The notes: a model not told the origin generated them from the letters alone. A stretch of 64,000 nt of DNA from Hoplostethus atlanticus (GCA_034670405.1 JAXDDX010000003.1:8684501-8748500); one strand, 5' to 3'; positions 11,962 to 23,960 are shown, counted from the stretch's first letter. A program made the numbers and translations.

Positions 11962-11965
<4 letters not shown>

Positions 11966-11998
<33 letters not shown>
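11966..11998. repeat. (CA)n microsatellite
   Basis: About 16 perfect CA units. Confidence 0.97.
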
Positions 11999-12000
<2 letters not shown>

Positions 12001-12130
12001 CAGAGCCTTCTTCTATGACAGGTTGATGAATCTTTTATATGTTTATCCATTTTAACCGCGTGACTGGTGTATTATTTAAACAGGGGTGTGCAGCTCGGAC
12101 AGGGCAGACTCAGGCTCGGACCGGGCCAGC

Positions 12131-12489
12131 ACTCTCTCTCTCTCTCTCTCTCGTCCCTCTGCCTCGTCTGTTATCGTCTGTTCATCTGCCTCTGTCTGTT
12201 TACTGGCCTTGTCTCCATCCATCTCCCTCCTGTCTCTCATCCTCGCTCACTACTGCCCTCCTGCTCCTTACTACTCCTCTACCCCGCCCCCCTCCCTTTC
12301 TCTCAGTCAACCCCACCTTCGATCTTCAGTGTGTGTGTATATTCCTCTGCTGTCAAGAGTCCCTGCGCTTTCTTCCTGTCTCTCAGGAGCTGTCTGTCAG
12401 GCTGAACCGGCTCTGTGACTGTCTCTGTCTGTCTATCTGTCTGTCCCTCTGTGTATTTCTCTCTGTGGTAGTGTGTGTGTGTGTGTGTG
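12131..12489. repeat. pyrimidine-rich low-complexity tract with (CT)n, (GTCT)n and (GT)n
   Basis: Starts with a CT array (12131-12152), continues as strongly C/T-biased DNA, passes a GTCT tetranucleotide run (about 12416-12453) and ends in a GT array (12471-12489). Its bias keeps three forward frames open at once, up to 173 codons, all low complexity and judged non-coding. Confidence 0.85.
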
Positions 12490-12880
12490 AGCAAAGGGAA
12501 GCAGTCCTCCTCCCCCAAAGCCTGTTTGAGTCTGACTGTGCTTTAGCCATGGCGCTCTGACGGGAACTTTAGAGGGCCTGCCTGGAACAAGACGGTGAGG
12601 GGAAATTGAGAGGGTATTGAAGAGGTTATGAATCCCTGTACCATGCCTGCTGTTGACAGCCAACTCATCCCTCCTGGCTCCCAGTCACAAAGCCCCAGAC
12701 CTGAGATGGATGGGAGTTATAGGCAGGACAGACGGATTCCAGCTGGAGGGACGGCTATGAGGGGTGACATGCACAAAGCAGCAACAACAACAAGAGAAAA
12801 ACCTAGCGATGGAGAGAGTTATGGAGGATCGTGTGAGCGAGCACATGCGTTGCCTGTATGTTTGTGTTTATTTATATCCG

Positions 12881-12918
12881 TCGGGGGAACAAGGGGAGGG
12901 GAGGAAACGGGGGGGAAA
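12881..12918 (+). repeat. G-rich tract, potential G-quadruplex
   Basis: At least four runs of four or more G within about 38 bases on the plus strand, separated by short loops. Confidence 0.7.
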
Positions 12919-13000
12919 TGAGCCAAGATGTGACTAGCGCTGGAGACGGCAGGGCAGATTATGCCTGGAAATTCCTGCAAACATGTGTCAGCTCTCTTAT

Positions 13001-13021
13001 GTGTGTGTGTGTGTGTGTGTG
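13001..13021. repeat. (GT)n microsatellite
   Basis: About 10 GT units. Confidence 0.95.
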
Positions 13022-14185
13022 GTCTGTCAGAGAGAGAGCCAGCGACAGTAAATGCAAGATGGGCTGTCTCAGGCCATGCTGTTTCAGTAAGCTGTGCCTC
13101 AGTATGGCCCTGGCGTCTGCCCTGCCTCCTCCCAACCTGCCTATTGTGATCCACCCTGCCTGGCAAGGGTTCGGGTTACTGCTCTGGGAGGAACACAATA
13201 TCCCTCCACAGACAGGGCCTATTGATTGCTGTGTCAGGGGCCATATTATACTGTCCCCTCATTGGACTGGCAGGGGTTTTATTCAGTCTGGCTAGGGCTG
13301 TGTGTACAGCCAACAGATGACATTTAAACTATGGCTGGTGCAGGCCTGCCGGACTAGAGCTGACAGCCTTACTAATGGCTACTTTATAGATGGCATTTCA
13401 CTCTTGGCTTATTAACACCATTAAAACACAGTTTGTTCGTGTAAGGTGAAGGCCAAGCGACGCGTTTCAGCCAGAATACGCTTTAAAAGGAAAGAGACTC
13501 ACACAATTGAAATGTTGTTAATTGTATGAAATGACTATAATGCCTCGTGTTCTTTTCTTGTCTGACTCATCTCGTCTGAAAAAATAGATCAGTCACACTA
13601 ACACGTAATTCACTGGAATCACAGTCCTGGTTGGATCCCTTTTACAAATGGACAAAGGGTCACACTGGGTTTCAGTAAGGCATGCAGTCCTTTTTTGGCT
13701 AGGACTGCCCTATAGCCCAAAAGTTTCGTAGCCAGTCCCGAGCTACCTATTAGCTGCCAACCTGCTCTTTTCTCCTCAGCAGATCAGCCCAAGCACACCG
13801 GCTCATTCAGATCCAGAGGAATCAGTCATTATCGCCGCAGTATTAACCACCTTGATGCACCTCCGCCGCTCAAAGACGTGTCAGAATTGGTTTAACACAC
13901 ATTTGGATCCCTCTATGTATAGCTCCCTGGGTGCATTGGCACGCCGCTCACGTCCGCAGGTGGTTACGTACGGGGAGAGAGGACTGTCTTCGATGGAAAA
14001 AGGAAAATAGATGATTAAACGGACAACAGGGCAGAAAAAGGACCACGGGCGATTGCATTTGTCGAGAGAAAACATCTGTTTAAAATGTTATTGCGCCGCA
14101 GCGATTCAAGACACACTTTGACACGACGTCCTCTCAGATGGCACTGTCTTGATTATTGTCAGACACAAGTGAGAAACAGGTGGTG
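13022..14185. other. unique sequence, CpG-containing
   Basis: Free of long simple repeats. The segments 13430-13500 and 13880-14120 have many CpGs and AT-rich cores and could be regulatory; no exon was recognised. Confidence 0.35.
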
Positions 14186-14195
14186 ATGCTCGTTC

Positions 14196-14380
14196 ACAGC
14201 ACGTGATTTGTATGTACAGCGTGTGCCGTAAAACACGTAAAATAGTAATTGGATTCTGTAATTGGCTTTACAATCTAGCAGGCAGATCGCCGCTCTAATT
14301 GTCATCTCTAAATACCATCCACGTGCACTAAAAGGTACGAAAACTAAAAGGTACTGTCCACGTGCACTAAAAGGTACTGG
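14196..14380. promoter_or_regulatory. E-box cluster with short direct repeats
   Basis: Three perfect CACGTG palindromes occur at 14200-14205, 14320-14325 and 14359-14364. The last two sit in a 20-bp direct repeat (14319-14338 and 14358-14377, 39 bp apart). A third partial copy of its right half, ACTAAAAGGTAC, lies between them at about 14343-14354. CACGTG is the canonical core for MYC/USF/CLOCK-type bHLH factors. Duplication of the site is seen directly; regulatory function is inference. Confidence 0.4.
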
Positions 14381-14680
14381 TGCACGCTCGCTTTGCGTTG
14401 ACTTTTACCTAGAGGAGAGTTGGTTCGCCGTCAACCCAAATCCAAAGCGGGATTGTGTTCTCATTTCGTACCTTCTGTCTGTACAAACACCTCTTAGACG
14501 CCGTGGTATTTTTCACCCCGACACCGGTGAGAAACTCCCAGTGTGTGACATTTTCATTCACATAATTAAGAGGGTATAGACACGGGCTCAGTAAACAAAC
14601 AACGTTTAATGTCAGCGATAATAAGGTGATGAATAGGTATGGTTGGTGTCCTGTCGGAGCGGAGAGCCACCCCGGGCGGT

Positions 14681-14692
14681 GGGGGGGGGGGG
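14681..14692 (+). repeat. poly-G run
   Basis: Uninterrupted run of 12 G. Confidence 0.95.
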
Positions 14693-14966
14693 TTGCAGAA
14701 AGCTGAAAACTCACCTGCACCACAGGGGGACGAAAAAACATGGAGAGTGACAGAGGAGAGGTGTGGGAGAGGGACAAGGGGGATAGCGGAAGGAGACATC
14801 AAATGGGAGCGAGAGAGGTGGGATGCTGTCATTACCCCTGAGAGGACAGGTGTGGACCATGATTAAGACTGAGTTTCACTGGCAGCCATCTGGAAACAAC
14901 TCTCACATCACCCGCAAGGGACAGGACACTCACAAGCATGCACAAACCGGTGTGCACCGGCACGCT

Positions 14967-15012
14967 CACACACACACACACACACACACACACAGGCATG
15001 CTCACACACACA
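14967..15012. repeat. (CA)n microsatellite, interrupted
   Basis: CA array of 14 units (14967-14994), then a GGCATGCT interruption and a short second run. Confidence 0.95.
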
Positions 15013-15281
15013 GCAGTACCTTTATGAGCACGCTGCTCGGGTGAAACAAACAAACTATGCAGTGATGCTGCAGCTGAATTTGAGGCTGGAGGGAGCCTGG
15101 GAATGAATAATGAATACAATAATATTTCCCTCCATTTTAGATCTTCCTGCTCCGGCTCTGCCTCAAACAAAGACACAACCCCTGCTATAGGTCTCAGCAC
15201 GTCTGTCCTTACTACTCTGCCGGCTCACCCCTAATCATTTCCCTTCCTTTTTCTGAGCTGCAGGGTAATAAGGGAACAGGA

Positions 15282-15306
15282 AGAGAGAGAGAGAGAGAGA
15301 GAGAGA
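15282..15306. repeat. (GA)n microsatellite
   Basis: About 12 GA units followed by an A run; a 16-base T run lies near 15391-15406. Confidence 0.95.
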
Positions 15307-15406
15307 AAAAAAAAGAGGTAGAGACTAAATGAAAAACCAGCCTCGGTTTAACATCTCCTCTTTCTGGGGCGCAGCTAAGCCTTATTGGATTTTTTTTTTT
15401 TTTTTC

Positions 15407-15995
15407 TAGTTTCGTCAAATCAGAAATAATTTTCTCATAACCTTTGGCACATGTGTAATGTCAAATCTAATCATTTTCCGTGTTGCATTTTACGTATGAA
15501 ATGAAAATGCAAAAAGAAGGACAGATAATAATTTGTCTTATGAGTGTCTTATAAGTAGTGGTTGCATGCTATCTGCTCCCCTCACCCTCTCCTCTTGGTA
15601 GACACAGTTAAAGTGATGGTGAAGTCGCTCCCACTACTAGATACTTTAATCACAAGATATATGAGATGCAGAAATCTCATGAACCCCCTCAACGCCCAAC
15701 CTCACAATAATTGAAACATAATCTTCAAGCTCCTCGTTTTGATTGGAGATGCTGTACCTGGAGAGTCAAGTTCAGGCTGTATGAGGGTCAAGAGTCCAGA
15801 CACAGCCAAGGCTGCAAAGCTGATAGCATGACGCAGGTCACTGGAGCGGGGCTCTTAACCGCATGTGTCACAAAAACAATACGCCAGCTTTTTGGTTTGT
15901 GACCAAGAAAGAGAAGAGAGCACAAAGCAAATGCAGAGGTGACTCCTCAGAGGGTTCATCTCCCAGGTGTAGAATCTAGGTCAGATCGAATCTTC
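15407..15995. other. unique non-coding sequence
   Basis: Nothing recognisable was found. Confidence 0.5.
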
Positions 15996-15996
15996 T

Positions 15997-16077
15997 TCTA
16001 TCTATCCATCCATCCATCCATCCATGTGCATCCACCCATCCATCCCTCCACCCATCCATCCATCTTTCCATCTGTCA
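15997..16077. repeat. (ATCC)n imperfect tetranucleotide repeat
   Basis: Two blocks of CATC/ATCC units separated by GTGCATCCACC, with point changes, indicating an old array. Confidence 0.93.
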
Positions 16078-16736
16078 TGATTTTTGACCTTGAAAACACA
16101 CAAAAGTAGTTACTGGTGTTTGCCTTTGTAGACTCTGTACAACTCTCTGAAGGCAAAAATACAATCATGAAATTGCTGTTTCACTGTTTAACCTGATATT
16201 CTACCAATTTTGAAGTGAATTTAATCAGATCTTTAGTTAAAGTTTGAGTGATTGAGTTACTTTACTGATTATAAAGTTAAGCAAGTAATCCTTAATCTGT
16301 AAACCAGATTGTATTTTGAAAACAATCTTCTGTTTTAAGTAGTTTATTAAAGCCAAAGTCAAAGATAATTTGTCTCAATAAATAGATAATTGATGATAAT
16401 GACAGTGACAACTATAGACGTTAAATGGTCTGACCAGTGCATTAAACACAAGGCAGCATTCAAGATGAGGGTCCCTTTGCTGTTTGCTGACCTCCTATTA
16501 AGGGATAGATGGTCATAAACTCTGTTGCGCCTAACAAGGACTTGCTGTGTTTTGTTTAATGACATATTGGGAGTAGAAATTATTGGTATTTCTTGCAATT
16601 TATTAGCAATGCTAGGGCAAGTCACTGGGGCAGAAAAATAATTCATTTAAAAACTAATACAACTAATATCCAATCCTTCTATCTAGCAACACTGCTGCCT
16701 CCAATATCTCAAACTGCATGAGCTTTTTGGATGGGC

Positions 16737-17067
16737 TGAAATGGTGCAGGCAGTAAGGAGACCGTCCTTCAAGGAAAGGACAGGTTTCAAGCCCTCACAT
16801 CAGCACACATCCACCCTGCTGAAGTGCCCTTGAGCAACACCCTGAGTCTCCACCAGCTCTGGGGGCGTTCTCTATCTGACCTTGTGCTTTGACCTCCCTG
16901 TGGAAGGAGGCGAGTGAAAAGATATTCCTATAGATTTCTATATGGGGATCAATAAAGTGTTATCAAGTGTATAAAGTGATCAATAAATTATTATTACTAA
17001 TAATAATACTAATAACAACAATAATAAAATAAAATAAAATAACATAACATAAAATAAAATAAAATAC

Positions 17068-17121
<54 letters not shown>
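16737..17121 (+). mobile_element. tRNA-derived SINE with AT-rich tail
   Basis: A box A-like TGGTGCAGGCAGTAAGG (about 16742-16758) and a box B-like GGTTTCAAGCCC (16783-16794, one extra T against the GGTTCGANTCC consensus) have RNA polymerase III promoter spacing. Downstream, CTGAAGTGCCCTTGAGCAAC (about 16818-16837) is a phrase shared by many fish retroposons. The body ends at GGGGATCAATAAAGTGT (16944-16960), a LINE-type 3' end. The tail is a mix of TAA, TAAAA and ATA repeats; the (ATA)n part spans about 17067-17121. The family name was not determined. Confidence 0.72.
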
Positions 17122-17804
17122 TTAAAATCTGAACTACAACCTTATCAGTGCCAGAGAAGGTGAAGTCAAACAAATAGCACCCTGTCTTTCTCTGCTGCTC
17201 ATTCCCCTTCATTGCCTCCATCTCTTATCTTATCTGAGCATATCTTATGTTGCCAAGTTAACCTCTCCACCAGTTCAGCCTCCCACCATCTCCACCAACC
17301 AGCAACCTGCACCAGACGGCCCTGCTAATGTGCCAGTATGGTGCACGGCAGGAACCGGTGTACGATGACCCCATAACCGAGCAGCGGCGGGGCTCTACGG
17401 TAAGAGCACTCAGGAGCCTCGTGAAATCTAACTCCAATCTCATTTTGTCACAGCATGCACTTCTTCCACAACATGCTGTCGCTGGTAGACGTGAATAATA
17501 CAGGAGCAAGACAGGCTCCCGGCACGCAGGGAGACGGTGGTGCCGGGGGTGGGGGGGGAGTTACAGAGTGATAGACCCAGGCGTGTCCTTTCTCCGTCTG
17601 ATCCAACCCCAACAGTTTAACTCCATTAGCTACAGCATCACCCATGTCCTTTATTGACCCGCTGGCATTGTCACAGGGCTAATAAAATCTGGCTCTGGCT
17701 CTACAATTTACATTTCAGCCCATATTTATATGAGTTCCTTTCATCCACAGCCCGTCCACAAGTCACTCCTACATGCATGGAGAAGGTCTGAGCTGGGCTA
17801 TTGT

Positions 17805-17805
<1 letters not shown>
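17122..17805. other. unique sequence with a G run
   Basis: No gene was recognised. A G-rich run lies at about 17546-17561. Confidence 0.5.

Positions 17806-17846
<41 letters not shown>
17806..17846. repeat. (GA)n microsatellite
   Basis: About 20 perfect AG units. Confidence 0.97.
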
Positions 17847-17848
<2 letters not shown>

Positions 17849-18125
17849 TTCACAGCCCCTAATCCTATTGGAAGTTAGGCCTGCTGTTTGTTTCCCTGTG
17901 TTGGCCCTATCAGTCACACTTAGATGAAGCCTGAGGGGAAGTAATATGGGTAGATTGGGCCTGAGTGGCACACGGAAGTTGCCAGGGAAAAGATGGGGGG
18001 GGGCGCGGCTGAGGAGTAATGCTGTGTGAAGCGCCGGAGCCAGAGGTTCAGCTAGCTGTGGATGGAATGTGTAATGGTAATGAAGAGAGATGAGATGAAT
18101 CTGATACTGGGAGGAGAGAGAGGTG

Positions 18126-18126
<1 letters not shown>

Positions 18127-18159
<33 letters not shown>
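18127..18159. repeat. (CA)n microsatellite
   Basis: About 16 perfect CA units. Confidence 0.97.
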
Positions 18160-18160
<1 letters not shown>

Positions 18161-19195
18161 AGACTCTCATGGAGAGGCCCCTACGGTGTATGCGCCGAAA
18201 CGCTTGCATGCGATAAACATCATTCAGCACAGTGCTATTTTTTGCAGTGTCTCCACTTTTAAATGTTTCAAGAGAGATAGAGTGAAACTTAGCAGAATAG
18301 TATTCACTGATATATGAAGGGAATGTGCTGACATAATACAGTCAATTCTCGAATCGTGTGGACGCCTTGAAATAATTTCCAAGATAGGCTACACTTCCAC
18401 AGCCCCGTATCAGTGAGTGACTTCCTTCGGTGTGCATGGAACAAGGGCTCTCCGGGAGACGGGGAAAGGACAGACCTAACGTTTTAAAATGCCTACACCT
18501 GATCTCGGCTGTATCCAGGATGGTGGAATAACAGTGTCAATAGGATGATTCAGTGTGGCTATTTTTAAGCATCCACCAGCCAAATCTAATGTGTGCGGCT
18601 GGCTCATTTTCGCAGAATGTGCTGTGACTTTTAAAAATGAGCAGTGATGGATGTCGCATTCAGGCAGAGTGCGTTTCTTTCCCTTTGAAAATAAATAAAA
18701 TATAGATGTGTGATATTTTTTATAGTAGGGCATTTTCCCTAAGTGCTTAAATAAGCTGTAATAAAATCAATAAGTAGACCTTTGACAACACTTGTTATCG
18801 TATTAAGAGGTCAGCAAATGTGGATGGTGCTTTCTCAAAAAAAAACACCTCTTCAAAAGCTTCACAATGGGAATGGGAGACATGTATTTGCCTGTTCTCC
18901 CACCCTAGCCTGGTGGCTAACGGGCTTTGAGTATCATGTGTGAGAGAGAAATGGATGGATGGTTGGGGTTGCACTTTTATTCAAAGGGAGGGTGAAGCCA
19001 TCAATAATACACGGTAGTCAGTAGCGAGGTGCAGATTAGTGCTCACGCCGCGACTCCAGGCGTGGCCCCTACATAACAAACCAGCAGTAAAGAATCAGAA
19101 AATACCTCCATTCTCTTGTTCCACCTACTAATGAAGATTTATGGCCGGCAGTGTCAAATCATGGACGATTTACACATCGCAATGGGCAGCCTGCC
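18160..19195. other. unique non-coding sequence
   Basis: No feature could be supported. Confidence 0.5.
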
Positions 19196-19200
19196 ACCAG

Positions 19201-19210
19201 GAGGGAGAGG

Positions 19211-19257
<47 letters not shown>
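19201..19257. repeat. (GA)n microsatellite
   Basis: Purine tract of GA units with GGGA and TA interruptions at its left side. Confidence 0.96.
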
Positions 19258-19259
<2 letters not shown>

Positions 19260-20275
19260 CAGGCATGACAGGCCATTAATATGCAAACATGTGCTCGTGT
19301 CAAATCGGTTTGAGGAGGACGATCATATCTGCCGGGTTTATGAAGCACAACACGACTGCGTACAGTACACGATATACAGAAGGGGTGGTGGACTCCCTCA
19401 CAGGAAGTTCTTGAAACTCAATAACAGGCGTGACGCGATCGAATAAAGGTGTCAGTCTCTGCATCCGAAAGGACCGAGATAAAGAGTTTATAGAGCTGAC
19501 CTGAAATCAAAACACATTCATTTTGTGTCCTCTATGAGTTATTATATCAGGAAAAAAAAGTCTCTTATACTAGTCAAGACAAGAACAATAGTCATCAAAA
19601 TCTCATTTCCATCCGCCTTTAAAAGACCCGGAGAGTAGGTGGACACTCGGAGGCCCGCAGCTTGGAAAACAATCAGAGATGTAAGCCCAGGTTCCACACA
19701 GCCCTCTTGTATGGCCGTCCCGCTATGCCCAGGTTAGCTTTAATCATCAGTGATCCCTCACTACCATTCAGGAGCTCCCTGCTCCTTCTCCGGCCCTGAA
19801 AGCCTTTGATATGGATAGGTGTGAAACCAGCTCTCATTGCTGATCCCCGCCACCACTGGCCTCGCCGTCCCAGTAATTCAGTTTGCAGTCTCCGGTTTGT
19901 GAATTGATTACTTTGCTTTGCCTCTTTAAATTGGTGTCTGGAGAGTGGGGCCTCTCTCTCTCTTCTCAAAAAAAAAAGCTCCCATCAAATCAAATGGAAA
20001 TCTAATATAGGAGGGTAATGGGAATGGATGGTGGGTGACCTACGGTTCAGACTGATGTGTGCGGGTGATGATTTGACGTCTGTAGAGACGAGCCCAGCGC
20101 TGGCTGCGTCCCACCCATCTCCCGGTCTCCTCCCCAAAGGTCCCTCCTTACCAGCGGGACCGCCCGGAGGGCAGGAGCAGTGTGATGCAGGTCCAAGGTC
20201 ACTCTTCTAAAGCACGAATCAGAAATGTTCATCATGGGGAAATAATAACAACAAAATCCCCTTGATTCTCACAGG
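19258..20275. other. unique non-coding sequence
   Basis: No feature could be supported. Opposed short open frames at 20028-20235 have no recognisable content. Confidence 0.45.
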
Positions 20276-20328
20276 TCCCCTCTCCTCCCCTCCCTTCCCC
20301 TCCTCTCCCCTCCTCTCCTCTCTCCTCA
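20276..20328. repeat. polypyrimidine tract
   Basis: About 50 bp of nearly pure C/T (TCCCC/TCCTC units) on the plus strand. It is a potential triplex-forming purine tract on the minus strand. Confidence 0.88.
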
Positions 20329-20511
20329 CAGTCAGTCAGAGAGGAGTTTGGTGCACTCTGGGGTAGTATGTTGAGATTACGTGCTTCGCGGCATGCCAGC
20401 ACTCAGGGTTTGGCAGTAAAAAAAAGAGGTTGCATGAGAGAGAGCCACACAGCAGGAGGCGACGGAGGGAGCAGACTATGAATATTTACGTAGGCATGTG
20501 TCAGTCCTTCC

Positions 20512-20545
20512 TTCTGTCTGTCTGTCTGTCTGGCTGGCTGGCTGA
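20512..20545. repeat. (GTCT)n to (GGCT)n tetranucleotide repeat
   Basis: Four to five GTCT units pass into three GGCT units. Confidence 0.93.
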
Positions 20546-20795
20546 GTGATGCATGTAGGGTATGCAGTACATGTAGACACAGTTAGTACTTGTAGACACG
20601 CCCATTCCCCTCACACATCAAGCCTTTCCTCAACCCTATTTCACATTCCTCTAATCCTCTCTACCTCTATTTCCTGGATGACCTCCTGCTGTGTCTAGAC
20701 AGTCACCGTTGAGGCAGACTTTTCCATATCTCTGATCGATGAATCACCCACGGCAACACATGCAGCACAGCGGGGCAGTGTTGTTTCCCCAGCAG

Positions 20796-20796
<1 letters not shown>

Positions 20797-20892
<96 letters not shown>

Positions 20893-20897
20893 CACAC
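20797..20897. repeat. long (CA)n microsatellite
   Basis: About 101 bp and 50 units of CA with a single CG interruption near its right end. It is the longest array in the window and the one most likely to be length-polymorphic. The Cys-Val and His-Thr frames through it are artefacts. Confidence 0.98.
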
Positions 20898-22300
20898 GTA
20901 GATATTTCCTGTGTCATTGTGACATTACATAGTCTCTGACTGAGTGTACACATAATAGATGAATGTCATGCTGCAGCCTTTTGGCCTCATCAGGATGATG
21001 TGTGCTCACCAATCAGTGCACCACATGTAGAAATTCCTGCTACAGTGGTATTAGTGATATGTGAAGCATGCTGGTGGATGGAATTTCAAGGAAAAGGGCA
21101 TTTGAAGAGCAATTCTTTCCCAGTAGACGAGAACACAACCTATGAATTAGTTATGGTGTTGTTGCAACTGACGGGGCCTACACACAAGATTTTCTTGTTT
21201 AACCCATCCCTCCCCAGTCTCTTCTGGGCATTGTAAAACATCACTGGCCCCGAACAGCCTGCAGCCTTCCCTTCCTCGCCCCAAGGACCACTCTCAGACC
21301 CAGACTGGGGTCTTTGTGGACGGGTGTGTTGACATGCAATTAAAGGGAGCAGAAATGTTGGTTAAATATTTAATCACCCAAGTAAAAAAAAAAGCAGGAG
21401 TAAAGGACGGTGTCAGCTTTAGTGGACACAGTTTCTGAAAGCTATGAAGACATGTTTTTATGCATGAAGGAGTGAGTGAATGAACAATAGGAGAGAGAGA
21501 GAGAGAGAGACAAGATGTGACACGACAAAGGAACATGGAAAACAGAGTGAGAAGGAGGAGAGGCTACATAGAATGAACAAGTTGATATGTTTTTGTTTCC
21601 TGACGCAGAATACATGGCCTAAGGGATACGAGGTTGTCTTGGCTTAGCCACACTTTATGAAATTATTAAAAAGGCGGCAGGCGTGGATATGCTGCACAGC
21701 GTACATGCCCAGTGAATACGTGTCGTAATCGCGTTCCCCCGTTGCAACATTTAAGAAAGATGTGCGGTGGAGCATTTCTACCCAGGGACAGTCAAACTGT
21801 TGGAGAGAAGAAATATCAAAGACCAAGGACTCGCTCAAGGTCGTTTCTTTTCCTTTTCTCTCCTCACAACAGAACAAGCCCTTTCTGAGCGCAACCACTT
21901 TGTATCATAAAGCCTCAAATCATAGTCATCTTCCTCACACTTTTAGAGTAGAAACAGATGAACCACTATTTTTAAGGGGTACCTTTGATTTTCAGAAAAG
22001 TTGGCTAGTCGGGAATGGGTTTCATAGAAGATGTCAATACATCATATCAGCATCAAATTGGCAGTACGGGTGTGCTCTGTGTGTGGGGAAAAAAACTGAT
22101 TGTCCCTTTTATGTCTATTTACCAAATGCAAAGTCCTCTGGCCATGTAGCTGCATCCTGGTCTGCTGGATGGAGCGGACAGCTCAGTCGAGAGTGTCATA
22201 TATATATATACCTATATATGGGCAGTAGTCTCATGTTGTTACGTCAGTTTCCATGGTGATGAGTTACGACGTGAGGCTGTTTTTACGGCAGATAGACACA
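20898..22300. other. mostly unique sequence
   Basis: Contains a short GA array (21491-21510) and a TATATA-type patch (about 22198-22217). A 165-codon forward frame (21762-22259) resembles no family and is within chance expectation. Confidence 0.45.
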
Positions 22301-22410
22301 TGGCTTGTTCTGCAGGTAGTTGCGGGGTAGCTGATGTTGATGCTGTACAATAAAGCTGAGTTTACAAAGCAACTCGGCCCTCGACCTTTCTACAGACAGA
22401 GCATGAGACA

Positions 22411-22467
22411 CCTTTGTAAGTCGCTTTAGATAAAAAGAGTCTGCTAAATGACTGTAATGTAATGTAC
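22411..22467 (+). mobile_element. L2-type LINE/SINE 3' tail
   Basis: The segment beginning CCTTTGTAAGTCGCTTT, with GTCTGCTAAATGACTGTAATGTAATG at its end (split here for length), matches the shared 3' terminus of fish L2-clade LINEs and their partner SINEs. In the eel element UnaL2 it forms a stem-loop with a GGATAA loop, and a TGTAA repeat ends the element. Here the loop is AGATAA (22428-22433) and the right stem is changed from GCG to GAG. Two TGTAA units remain (about 22454-22463). The element body upstream was not recognised. Confidence 0.75.
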
Positions 22468-23120
22468 TAACCAATATGAAGAAATTATAGAAAATAAGAT
22501 GTTCCACTCATCACTACAATCTTACCTGAACATGTCAGATTTGTTCTCTCCCTTGAGACACACTTGGATAGATGGGTAGTTAACAAGAGTGCCAATGAGT
22601 CATATGTCAAAATTAGATCGATGAAACACAGAACACGTCTGTCTGGTTCAGATAAAATTAGCTTCACTCCTCTCCACTATCACATCTTATTGCCGTATTA
22701 TACGAACACAGTTTTTTTTTCTCAGTTCTTCCAAGAGAAGGATCATGATTAATACTTGGCTCAATTCTCAGCTTTGAAGAGCCCTTGAGATGGGCGAGGC
22801 AACTTTGGTGCAAGCAGTGCCTTGTAGCTCTTGTTCTGTGCGCAGCCTAGATTTCCTCCTCCTGAGATTGGTGTTTCCCAGGTGACTGTCTGGTCCAATT
22901 CAACCCAGTGCTGATGGCCTGTAAAATCCCAGTTCCTGGAGCACTAGCTTCTAAAACATTCATCACTCCCTCACTGGCCTCTAGATGGAAACTCAGCCTA
23001 AATCAGAGGATTTGACAGAAGCTTTTTCTTCAGTCCTATTGGATTTAACAGGGTTTCTCCTTGCTCAGAGAGCAGGGTCAGGTAGCAGAGAGCTTTCTAA
23101 TCACAGTTCTAGTCTTCTTA
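22468..23120. other. unique non-coding sequence
   Basis: No feature could be supported. Confidence 0.5.
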
Positions 23121-23124
23121 GTGG

Positions 23125-23190
23125 TCAATAGGCTGGCTGGGTCAAGAGCTATGGGCTTGCTGGGTTCAAGTCCCAGCTTACGCTTGCTCA
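23125..23190 (+). mobile_element. possible tRNA-derived SINE head
   Basis: GGTTCAAGTCCC (23163-23174) fits the RNA polymerase III box B consensus, and GGCTGGCTGGGTCAAGAGC about 30 bases upstream could be a degenerate box A. No cloverleaf and no recognisable SINE body follows, so a chance match is possible. Confidence 0.35.
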
Positions 23191-23960
23191 ACTGGCGTGT
23201 CTCTAGAGTGGTAATGCTCAACTAGCCTCTGCTGCAGCTCCTCTGTACAATGTAGTTGTAGAACTGAAAGTCTATTTGCCTTGACTAATTATGTTGCCAT
23301 CATGGAAACGTTTAACTCTGCTGTTACCTTCGACTGCGCTTTACTTTCACTACACTAAAGACGACGGCGAGGAGAGGAGCCGATAGTTTGCTCGCAGTCA
23401 CCAAATGAACTTATCCCTGCCTGTTAGCGTGCATGACTGACTTCAGATGAGGGTGGTATTCCTAGCTTTGATTCACCGCTGAAAAAGCCAGAGACCACAC
23501 CATTATTAGTCAACATTTAACACCAAGCCGGTCCGACTCCCACACCTTCACAGAATTAAACAGTGACGAATCCGCCGTTTTTCCACAGCCCTTGGCGTCG
23601 CAGTAACAGGGCTATTTGTTGCTAAACAAAGATCGATACGGAACAAGAGATCCATGCAGATACATGTAATCGGGGATGCTTACTCATTGGCACTGCACAT
23701 TTGTGTTTGAAACAGGCGTGGCCTTTCACACACAACAAAGACTCTAGTTCGATGGGGCAGAATCACAGTCTTCCCTGCATTGATTTCTACGGTAACTATA
23801 TACTCGGAGCTCAAAGCCTCTTGTCTTTTCCCTGCACTAGTCAGTAACACAGTAATCTTCAGTCATTGTTCCTCATCCTTATCCAACAATATGAAACTAA
23901 GAGACTAGTCCTCTCATTACTGCAACAATTATATCAACTACTCTTCCAGTCTGTGGTCCT
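23191..23960. other. unique non-coding sequence
   Basis: No feature could be supported. Confidence 0.5.

Noticed and set aside
12039..12560. Three overlapping forward frames up to 173 codons
   Set aside because: They arise from C/T-rich low-complexity DNA and read Leu/Ser/Pro/Cys repeats.
20695..20953. Cys-Val and His-Thr repeat proteins
   Set aside because: Direct translation of the long CA array.
21762..22259. 165-codon forward frame with complex composition
   Set aside because: A rough estimate from stop-codon frequency gives a few frames this long by chance in 64 kb on six frames. No domain, and the end runs into a TATA-rich patch.
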